From assembly GCA_024867545.1 (NCBI GenBank), contig JANFNE010000010.1:992001-1056000 (forward strand): a stretch of 64,000 bases of DNA, given 5' to 3'. The notes beneath the pieces were generated by a model. It had not been told where the DNA came from. It made no database searches and saw only the letters and a list, made by a program, of their open reading frames with translations. Position numbers and translations under genes: made by a program. Shown here piece after piece: positions 57,013 to 64,000 of the stretch. Source of the DNA: Phytopythium helicoides (taxonomy: Eukaryota; Oomycota; Peronosporomycetes; Pythiales; Pythiaceae). Numbering within the stretch: position 1 is the first letter of the stretch; each line of letters begins with the position of its first letter.

Positions 57013-57651
57013 TCAGCTGATGAAGAGGACGAGCACGCCCCAGCTGCCGCCTTCCAATGAACTCACGGTCAATAACCATGAGCTCCTTCCCGACTGACAG
57101 AGCAAGCAGTGCTCTACGTCATAATTAGCGGCGTGAACAATGTATGCGCCTGTCGAAAGCTTGGTCTTTGCATAGTCGACGAGTGCCTCCACAGACCCCA
57201 CCGATTGATCGATTTTGTTGATCTTCGTGAGTTCCACATCGATGTCGACGTTGTGCATGGGTGCAAACCTGTAGAATGCCGCTTGATCCGCTTTCCGCAT
57301 ACCCTTGCTGAAATTGCGACGGTGCTGACGAACGAAGGCGTCCCACATTGAATCATTGACTTCATGTCCAAGAAAAGACCTGGCCCCCTTGAAAGCCGTG
57401 AAAAAGCATCGCATGTTGGAAGACGCACCCCCGCTTTTGTGATACCGTTGATGCCATTGCAGAAACGATAACGGAGACCTCGATTCCTTCCAACTATCAA
57501 CAAGACTCTTCATTTCTTCGGTGTCAGGGAGTTGCTCGGACCATTCCCAAGAATACTCGTGGTTGTTGGACTTAGTGACCCACTCGACCAAGTACGCAAC
57601 TCGAGGGGGTCGTCCACAGCGATCAACAAGGCGCTTAAACTCATGGGGCAT
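57013..57651 (-). CDS. Arm-encoded 212-residue protein, left copy (chromodomain-like N-terminus)
   Basis: MPHEFKRLVDRCGRPP is followed by AYLVEWVTKSNNHEYSWEWS and EEMKSLVDSWKE, which has the aromatic and acidic spacing of a chromodomain (YLVKW...TWEP...L). The C-terminal half has TGAYIVHAANYDVEHCLLC, a hydrophobic-strand then H-x-hydrophobic pattern seen in some papain-fold or OTU-like host-derived modules of oomycete mobile elements; this second similarity is weak. The end (SWGVLVLFIS) is probably not the native terminus, since the frame runs to the outer part of the arm. Identical to the right copy. Confidence 0.5.
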   Translation of the reverse strand: MPHEFKRLVDRCGRPPRVAYLVEWVTKSNNHEYSWEWSEQLPDTEEMKSLVDSWKESRSPLSFLQWHQRYHKSGGASSNMRCFFTAFKGARSFLGHEVNDSMWDAFVRQHRRNFSKGMRKADQAAFYRFAPMHNVDIDVELTKINKIDQSVGSVEALVDYAKTKLSTGAYIVHAANYDVEHCLLCQSGRSSWLLTVSSLEGGSWGVLVLFIS

Positions 57652-58173
57652 GGGGAAATCCCAAACAACGACCGTTTTCGAAAACTAATTCTAAAAGTCG
57701 GCCAATAGAGTATCCTAGTACCTTACATGATCTGTATAGTAGCCGTAGCTTGAACGTAGCAAACAACCTCAAGGTAACGTTAGAACTGAATGTATCTTAT
57801 ACTCAAAACATAGCTTGTATCTAGAACGTATAGGGCAATCATATCGCTATTCATAGAGCCACGGGTGTTTTGGAGATATTCTGAGCAGTCGCTGAGTTGT
57901 CGGGAGGCTGTGGGAAAGCTGGTCACAATGTCCGTACCTGCGCGAGGCGTCAAAAACAGAAGTCGGCACGGAAGTAGCCATCAAGTGGCTACTCGCTACA
58001 TATGAGTTATAACACACAAAAAGCTAACAAGCAACGAATAGACTACATGATATGAAAAGCCTATGAGTCATAGAAAGATGTAATGATATAAAACGTTGTT
58101 ACTATACAGGTTATAAATGGTATACAAAGTATAGTAGTGTACAGGCGTCATCACTCAAGAACGCACGAGGACC

Positions 58174-58737
58174 ATGGCAGGCGGGAACGCGACTAAGGCT
58201 GACGGAGTGGTGTGCATGTTTCCAGGATGCTACAAGCTCATGCAGACGCAGAAATTCAAGACCCACTTTATGGCAGCGCACAAGAAGGGTGGGGTCTGGT
58301 AAAAGGCCTACCGGGATGACTATGAGGTCGCTTCGAAAGACCCCGCCCTTCTCCATGACCCCGAGGGTCATAAGGATGCGATCCCTCGGCTCCTCAGTGA
58401 GCTGAGGAACGAGATGTCCTCGTTCAGCGATCGCCTCAGTCGTCTCGAGACGGTCATAGGGTCGATGGACAAAGACCTCACCCGCCTCGCCAAAGCCATC
58501 GCCAACGCCGTGAGCTCTGACGACGAAGGCGGCGATGGCAGCGAGCGCGAGGCGGAAGACGCGAGTGAGGACCAGGAAGGCGAGGACCATGAGGACGAAA
58601 ACGGGGAGGGAGAAGCCGGCGACGACGAGGACGACGGCGCTGAGCCAGCTACTCCGCCGACGAAGTGTCCACGTCCCTCGGACCATGCTACGTCCCCCGC
58701 CATGAACACGCGTCGTCACAGCCAGGCGTCCAAGTAG
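58174..58737 (+). pseudogene. C2H2-type zinc-finger and acidic coiled-coil ORF with one in-frame stop
   Basis: ATG in good context (ACCATGG). Residues 15-36 hold CMFPGCYKLMQTQKFKTHFM AAH, a C-x4-C...H-x4-H finger. TAA at 58300-58302 stops the frame after 42 codons; the same frame then continues open (KAYRDDYEVASKDPALLHD) through a coiled coil (MSSFSDRLSRLETVIGSMDK) and a very acidic tail to TAG at 58735, 187 residues in all. The gene lies alone in the spacer of the inverted-arm element. It may be a broken gene, or the stop may be a base error. A TATA-like TATAAATGG is at 58111. Confidence 0.55.
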
Positions 58738-59036
58738 GCACCTTAACTCCCTGTAATACAGGCCCCTTGAGCGTTTTCTTTATTTGACCGAATTTTAGAA
58801 TTAGTTTTCGAAAACGGTCATTATTTGGGATTTCCCCATAGCGATATGATTGCCCTATACGTTCTAGATACAAGCTATGTTTTGAGTATAAGATACATTC
58901 AGTTCTAACGTTACCTTGAGGTTGTTTGCTACGTTCAAGCTACGGCTACTATACAGATCATGTAAGGTACTAGGATACTCTATTGGCCGACTTTTAGAAT
59001 TAGTTTTCGAAAACGGTCGTTGTTTGGGATTTCCCC

Positions 59037-59675
59037 ATGCCCCATGAGTTTAAGCGCCTTGTTGATCGCTGTGGACGACCCCCTCGAGTTGCGTACTTGG
59101 TCGAGTGGGTCACTAAGTCCAACAACCACGAGTATTCTTGGGAATGGTCCGAGCAACTCCCTGACACCGAAGAAATGAAGAGTCTTGTTGATAGTTGGAA
59201 GGAATCGAGGTCTCCGTTATCGTTTCTGCAATGGCATCAACGGTATCACAAAAGCGGGGGTGCGTCTTCCAACATGCGATGCTTTTTCACGGCTTTCAAG
59301 GGGGCCAGGTCTTTTCTTGGACATGAAGTCAATGATTCAATGTGGGACGCCTTCGTTCGTCAGCACCGTCGCAATTTCAGCAAGGGTATGCGGAAAGCGG
59401 ATCAAGCGGCATTCTACAGGTTTGCACCCATGCACAACGTCGACATCGATGTGGAACTCACGAAGATCAACAAAATCGATCAATCGGTGGGGTCTGTGGA
59501 GGCACTCGTCGACTATGCAAAGACCAAGCTTTCGACAGGCGCATACATTGTTCACGCCGCTAATTATGACGTAGAGCACTGCTTGCTCTGTCAGTCGGGA
59601 AGGAGCTCATGGTTATTGACCGTGAGTTCATTGGAAGGCGGCAGCTGGGGCGTGCTCGTCCTCTTCATCAGCTGA
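59037..59675 (+). CDS. Arm-encoded 212-residue protein, right copy
   Basis: Identical in every residue to the minus-strand copy in the left arm, including the chromodomain-like AYLVEWV...SWEWSEQLPD region. The lack of any difference between copies implies a very recent duplication or ongoing conversion, or that the arms are an assembly artefact. Confidence 0.5.
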   Translation: MPHEFKRLVDRCGRPPRVAYLVEWVTKSNNHEYSWEWSEQLPDTEEMKSLVDSWKESRSPLSFLQWHQRYHKSGGASSNMRCFFTAFKGARSFLGHEVNDSMWDAFVRQHRRNFSKGMRKADQAAFYRFAPMHNVDIDVELTKINKIDQSVGSVEALVDYAKTKLSTGAYIVHAANYDVEHCLLCQSGRSSWLLTVSSLEGGSWGVLVLFIS

Positions 59676-59951
59676 AGTGGATTAACAAAGTGCTTACTAT
59701 CCGTAGGATTGTAGTTCACAGCACTAATAAACGTGCACGACTGTGCTAAATATTAATTCATCGACTGAACGTTGTCTAGCATGTATCCGCGTGTGCTCTG
59801 GTGCAAATGACGGCTGGTTTGCATCAGAGTCCACGAGAGCAGGTGTCGTGAAAATCGCTGACAGACGGCGAGAGGTTGTATCTTCCGGTAAGATACGGTG
59901 TTGAAGTGTGAAATGCAATCCGCGTTCTAGGTTTGGGCTGGGATATGCTGC

Positions 59952-60205
59952 TCATGTAGTGTTGAAGAGTATCCGTGGGCACCTTCAAGCTACAAGATTA
60001 GTATCGCGATTTACAAAATAGGAGAGCAGCAAAAGGAGTATCGAAAGCTATTCATCTATAAATATGATTGTCATATCCTTTATCTCCTACTCCCTAGTAG
60101 TTATCTCCTTGTTATGGACCAAGCCGATGTCATATCGTGACTAAAGAAGCTTCAAGAAGGTGGCAAAGCCCTTACTTTGACACATAACAACGCTCGTAGT
60201 TTCAG
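59952..60205. other. AT-rich flank of the inverted-arm element
   Basis: About 250 bp, AT-rich, with no gene, direct repeat or terminal duplication that I can match to the left flank. Confidence 0.3.
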
Positions 60206-61125
60206 CTAGGAGCAATGGCCCGCCGGGTACGTGTCATCGAGAGTAACTTCCACACGGAAACCAATTCCGTTCCCTTGTCCGACATGGTTGATTCGTAGCC
60301 AGTCATTCACCGCAAGCGAATGAGTGCCGCCCGTCAGTTCATGAACTTCCAAAATGTCTAAAGCAAAAGTATAATTCAAATATATTACCACAACCCGCTC
60401 GACAATCAACGCGCCACCAATTGGTTACCCGACCAAAGGCTAGGGAGTGCGTAGTTCGTATCGAAGTGCAACTTTTTTTCGTCAAAGTCCTGCAGGTGCA
60501 GCACCGATTCTAGCTGTGAGTGCCGTGTAGTCTTGGTTGCTTCCGACAGATTGTCTGAATGAATGATTGCGTATGAATCGGATCGAATTGGATGCATGCA
60601 GTCGGGCTGCATTGCTGCTGCGCGTGTTAGGGATTCTCAATCGTTTTGAGCTCGAGGCGCCCTCGATTCACCATTCAGACGCATGAAGCAGCACGAGCGA
60701 GTAGCTGTAGAGCTTGTGTACCCGTTGTCGCCTTACCGGCGAAGAGCGAGGGCGAAACGACGGTCAAGGCCTTGGGCCGAAGCTTGAAGTAAAGATCCAA
60801 GTCGAAGACCTCGGCCAGCACGAACTCGTCTTCTCACTCGACGAGTAAGGAACTGAGCTTCTCCGGCGGCGCCCGATGCGGGTTCAGCTCGCGGCGGTTG
60901 CTCGACGTCTTGAACGTCGAGCTGCTCACGTCGCGCACGACGTATAGGTAGCCCTCGCCACCCACCACGTTTGAGAGGGATGACGCACACCTCGGACCCC
61001 ACTTCGCCCCTGTCGGCAGCGTGTCTTCGCGGGCTTGTACCTTAGACCTGGAGCTCGCGATTGATGATCGAGACGTGGCACCGTGCGCTGGGACTCGTCC
61101 GAACCGGTCACTCACTCCTGCCGCT
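60206..61125 (-). pseudogene. Unresolved coding-like region B (fragmented)
   Basis: Several stretches look coding but are in different frames: GGEGYLYVVRDVSSSTFKTS with EKLSSLLVE, then EDEFVLAEVFDLDLYFKLRP with LTVVSPSLFAG before a GTAAGG donor (60733-61110), SVLHLQDFDEKKLHFDTNYA (about 60520-60420), and ILEVHELTGGTHSLAVNDWL to DTYPAGHCS (60209-60360). I recognise no family and cannot fix exon borders. It may be one gene with sequence errors or a decayed duplicate. Part of its downstream sequence is repeated at 61195-61330. Confidence 0.35.
60555..60665. repeat. Imperfect direct repeat, copy 1 (copy 2 at 61210-61330)
   Basis: GGATTCTCAATCG with flanking GCATGCA...CGGGCT and TTGCTGCTGCG is shared between about 60590-60660 and 61250-61325, with about 80 percent similarity over 75 bp and looser similarity further 5'. 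It marks a local duplication. Confidence 0.6.
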
Positions 61126-61328
61126 AATGTGTCTCGGCCAGCAACAGCGGTTCACAGTGAAAGCTATGCATGTGAAAGGGGCATTGAATGTTGAATTGAA
61201 TGTACTGACTGACTGTGTGAATGACTGAGTGTATGTGAATTGAATTGAATGCATGCATGCACTCGGGCTACGTTGCTGCTGCGGCTGTTACGGATTCTCA
61301 ATCGTGTCGAGCTGCTGCGTCTCCATTC

Positions 61329-62078
61329 TCACGGGCGAGCATCGATGACGTTGAGCCAGTACAGCCTCGAGTCGACTAGGCAGCAACTGCGATACACGTT
61401 CATCCTCCAGGGCGTAATGCTCACGACGTCGCCGGGGCGTGGCAGCTTAGGGTTCGTAATGTCGACATTGAGCAGCGAGACCACGATGAGGAACTGATTC
61501 GCCTCGAACGGGTCTTCGCGCTGCGCATCACGGAACGCCTGGTGTATTGGCGACAGTTAGTATCATAGCTGGTGCCCAGCATGGGTCTGTGACAGGCGTA
61601 CCTGCGCTTGCTCTTCGAACGGCTCGGGCGCCTGGAACTCGCCAAAGTGAAGCCTCAGGAAGGGTAGCTCTCCCACCGTTTCAGTCCCTATCCGTAGCAG
61701 GCGTGCTTTAATTCGCACCGTTGCGCACACGTCCTTGTTGGTGGTGTCGTTGTGCGAGATGAACTCGCGTAGATCTCCATCAGAAGCACAGAGCCCAAGG
61801 TACTCAGGGTAGTGCCATCCAAAAGTGCAATGCAGTCACCGGGTACCGTCGATCATGTCGATCACGAACCGCTTGTGCTTGGCGATGGTGATCTTCAGCT
61901 TCTTTAATGGCGACTGGTAGCTGTTTGGAGGCGAGCGTGCCACAAAAGTCGGCGAAACAGGTCGGGGCTCTTGGAGCGCTGCAGGCTCGCGGGTCAGCAC
62001 GAATCCGCAGGCGGCTTGCGCTCCGCTCGCTGGTGGCAAGGCGCCTGCTGCGTCTTTTTCGCGTTTTTTCGGTGGCAT
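61329..62078 (-). CDS. Uncharacterised protein A (two exons, frame breaks)
   Basis: Starts MPPKKREKDAAGALPPASG (62078), a basic, nuclear-looking N-terminus. After LKKLKITIAKHKRFVIDMID a stop appears at 61836, but coding-like sequence resumes: GDCIALLDGT in one frame, then LGLCASDGDLREFISHNDTT and VCATVRIKARLLRIGTETVG with LPFLRLHFGEFQAPEPFEEQ. A canonical intron (GTACGC...CCAG, about 61538-61600) leads to AFRDAQREDPFEANQFLIVV and LPRPGDVVSITPWRM, ending VIDARP at 61329. Two single-base changes would give one frame. The beta-rich character (VRIKARLLRI, GDVVSITPWRM) recalls OB-fold proteins, but this is only an impression. Confidence 0.42.
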
Positions 62079-62469
62079 GGTAGTTGCAGCCTTGGGTTGA
62101 ATTGAAGAATGGCTTTGGTTTCGGGCCAGCGCTACGGCCGACACTCAGCGTACCGTCAGCGTTCCAATGTGCCCCTCGCGGCACTTCAAGTACCACCCAT
62201 ACAAACACGAAGATGCTACAAGATCCGTTGAGCGTAAGATCTGTTGAGCACCGGCCCAGGGGCTGGGTGCCGACGAATGCGCGAGATGCTGGCTGTGCTT
62301 TTGTGCAGTTGCGCGATCATGGCCGACGGCACTGTTGGCCGCGCCTTCGCGAATGTGCGCATCGTGGGGGCAAACGTCCTTGTCGGCGGAGATTGGCTCG
62401 CGGAAGCTCAGGTGTGCCAGCCGGATGGGTGCGCCGTGCGTGGCTCTCTGATGGATTCGTTGGAGATCG

Positions 62470-63350
62470 CAGGACGAAGCTCCTGTGTGCTGCTGCGAGC
62501 TTGGGCTGGGCGAGGAGCTAGGGTGCGGGACCGGCTGCCAGAACCGAGCGGTATCGATTCTGCTTGATCATGTGGCGTGCACTTTCTCTGACTAACGTGC
62601 ATGCTACCAGATGCGATTCGAGTGCGATGCGTGGAGCTGCCCGTGCGGCAACAAGTGCTCGAACCGCCAGTTGCAGCTGGGATCGACGGTGGAGACCGCC
62701 GTAATCGACTGCGGTGCCAAAGGGGTGGGCGTCATTGCGCTCGAGGCCATTGCCGACGGGTCTTTCATTGGTGAGTACGTCGGCGAGCTGGTGGGCTGCG
62801 AAGAGGCTCGTCTACGCGCCCAGGTACACCATCATCACCGAAACGCGCTTATAGCCGTCCGTAACACTTCTCTTGTTCTGTCGGATCTCGATTGCTGCAC
62901 CGAGGCGAGCGTCATTCCTACATGATGCAGATCAACACCGACGCATACATCGACGCCACAACAATTGGCGGGCTCATGAGATTTGTTAACCACTCTTGCG
63001 ACCCAAACTGCTAGGTGGAAAAGTGGTGCATCCGAGGCCATGAGCGCTGCGGGGTGTTCGCGTTGCGCCGAATTGCTGCCGGCGAGGAAATTACGATTGA
63101 CTACAAGTTCTACGCGGCTGACAGCAAGGTTTGTAGCTACGACGAATGGCCGGCGCTTGATACTCGTGCTGACGCGTTATATCGGGCCATTGTGCAGAGC
63201 GGGTTCGAGTGCTTGAGCGGAGCGTGGTGCTGCCGAGGGGTAGTCGGCACCCACGCAACCTGCCAAAGCGAAGCAACTCGCGGAATCCACCAGTCCGTGC
63301 CAGTCCACAAGTATTCCCAATTGACCTTGGACCAGTTCCTACGAACCTGA
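62470..63350 (+). pseudogene. AWS-SET histone lysine methyltransferase, probably broken
   Basis: AWS domain: CCCELGLGEELGCGTGCQNR (to about 62551), intron GTATCG...CCAG, then FECDAWSCPCGNKCSNRQLQ. SET domain: GVGVIALEAIADGSFIGEYV, GELVGCEEARLRAQ, intron 62823-62905, HSYMMQINTDAYIDATTIGG, FVNHSCDPNC, then TAG at 63013 where related enzymes have a residue before VEKW, then ERCGVFALRRIAAGEEITID YKF. After an intron near 63130-63197, post-SET FECLSGAWCCRGVVG has Ser where the family has a zinc-binding Cys. The AWS plus SET layout is that of ASH1/SETD2-type H3K36 methyltransferases. The start is unclear. The stop and the lost Cys together suggest decay, although sequence errors are common here. 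Confidence 0.65.
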
Positions 63351-63398
63351 CACGCTTACAGCCGAGGCAAGTAGCCGTAGGTGAAGTAGCTGTTGGCG

Positions 63399-63731
63399 AT
63401 GGGCGCGGAAGTCATCCATCCGATCGGCAAGCCGAAGCCCAGCACTGCCGACGTCGCGGGCTTCGAGCTCTGGCGGCGCATCACGGTCGTCGTGGTCCTC
63501 GAGGAGTCCGTGCGCTTCCGGATTGACCCCGCGTGGGGGGAAGGCTGCCGCAACGCGCGCCTCGGCCGATGGACGCCCGAGTTCGTAGCGATGATCAACG
63601 CGCGCGTCGTCCACTCCGACGATGAACCGCATCGCGAGGAGCCGCAGGTCGGCGCCTCGGCGGTGTTTGTCACGCCGGAGAACGCAACTCGGCTAGCCAT
63701 CAACAACGCTTTCGTGAAGGAGACCGTGTGA
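63399..63731 (+). CDS. Short hypothetical protein
   Basis: 110 residues from MGAEVIHPIGKPKPSTADVA to LAINNAFVKETV. The codon use is GC-rich and the composition protein-like (RRITVVVVLEESVRFRIDPA; RWTPEFVAMINARVVHSDDE). No domain recognised. It begins 48 bp after the SET gene stop and could be an independent gene or part of a repeat. Confidence 0.4.
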   Translation: MGAEVIHPIGKPKPSTADVAGFELWRRITVVVVLEESVRFRIDPAWGEGCRNARLGRWTPEFVAMINARVVHSDDEPHREEPQVGASAVFVTPENATRLAINNAFVKETV

Positions 63732-63925
63732 CGGGGCACACAGCACTTCGGCACGAGGAAGCGTGCAATGCAAGTTTGACTTGCTTTTAGTATAGGTTAA
63801 AAGATAACCAAATACACTTGCGCCGTTCAAGGCAAAATGGAGACTGTATTAATGTATGCATTAGAGTGTTCATGAAATGGGTGGTTCCTACAACACACAA
63901 TGCAAAACTACTTGACTAAAGTATG

Positions 63926-64000
63926 CAAGGCTCATGAGAGCCACTCAACCTCCGGCTCGTACTTAGCCGGAGGGCAATGGGTACACAACCCAGTGTAGCC
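63926..64000. repeat. Cluster of three short hairpins at window end
   Basis: GGCTC-ATGA-GAGCC, CCTCCGGCT-(7)-AGCCGGAGG and TGGGT-ACACA-ACCCA occur within 75 bp. Such stacking is not expected by chance and suggests the edge of a structured or mobile element that continues beyond the window. Confidence 0.5.

Larger units (their letters stand above)
56737..59951. mobile_element. 3.2-kb element with ~1.1-kb near-perfect inverted arms
   Basis: Left arm 56737-57850 and right arm 58839-59951 are inverted copies from the outer GCAGCATATCCC to the inner GATATGATTGCCC region. Both carry the same 212-residue frame, and the nucleotide identity of the parts I compared is complete. The spacer (57851-58838) contains one C2H2-type gene relic. 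A piece of arm sequence (TTTTAGAATTAGTTTTCGAA onward) is repeated just inside the right arm at 58786-58838 and 58985-59036. No target-site duplication is visible at the outer ends. No transposase or reverse transcriptase was recognised. It could be a foldback-type element or an inverted duplication of a single-copy element. Confidence 0.7.

Noticed and set aside
58111..58719. 202-codon minus-strand frame in the spacer of the inverted-arm element
   Set aside because: Antisense of the zinc-finger/acidic ORF, whose finger and coiled coil are better supported.

Overview
The window looks like a nuclear genome segment of an oomycete, most likely Pythium, Globisporangium or a relative. This is an inference from four things: dense genes on both strands; short introns (about 55-80 bp) with GT(A/G)NGT-type donors; protein families typical of oomycetes (Cys/His HGGG-repeat proteins, a TGKC-type Cys motif protein, a CCT-like protein); and genes of a flagellate heterotroph. 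No rRNA, tRNA or CRISPR was recognised.

Layout. 0-10.3 kb: VTT/TVP38-type membrane protein (cut by the window start), a UBL-WLM-PUB protease, a CFAP53-like ciliary coiled-coil protein, a CCT-like protein with FSxLE repeats, a six-unit Cys/His HGGG protein, and a TGKC-motif nuclear protein. 11.9-22.5 kb: three large minus-strand genes (a ~1,600-residue unknown, a CENP-B-type HTH protein, an IQ-motif protein). 22.7-33.3 kb: a GET2/CAMLG-like ER receptor, an unknown gene, mitochondrial glycine decarboxylase P protein, and a tepsin/MTV1-like AP-4 accessory protein. 34.4-43.5 kb: a tandem family of lineage-specific single-pass membrane proteins, one holding a 96-bp minisatellite of about 25 units between two four-cysteine domains. 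43.8-55.1 kb: 2OG-Fe(II) oxygenase, guanylate-binding-protein GTPase with a CaaX end, mitochondrial rhomboid protease, 20S proteasome alpha-2, DHHC palmitoyltransferase with a 5-nt micro-exon, and a CaMK-like kinase with an acylation-type N-terminus. 55.1-64 kb: a repeat-rich, decaying stretch with a degenerate 20-bp tandem repeat, a 3.2-kb element with 1.1-kb inverted arms that each carry the same 212-residue ORF, a poorly resolved coding region, and an AWS-SET gene with an in-frame stop.

The genes do not form an operon. Several are head-to-head pairs with 0.1-0.5 kb between start codons. Membrane traffic and protein quality control recur (WLM-PUB, GET2, tepsin, rhomboid, proteasome, DHHC).

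Caution: about 25 single-base frame breaks, mostly in 2-3 base homopolymers, interrupt clearly conserved genes. I read most of these as base-calling errors in the assembly, not as pseudogenes. Gene spans below cross such breaks where homology continues in another frame.
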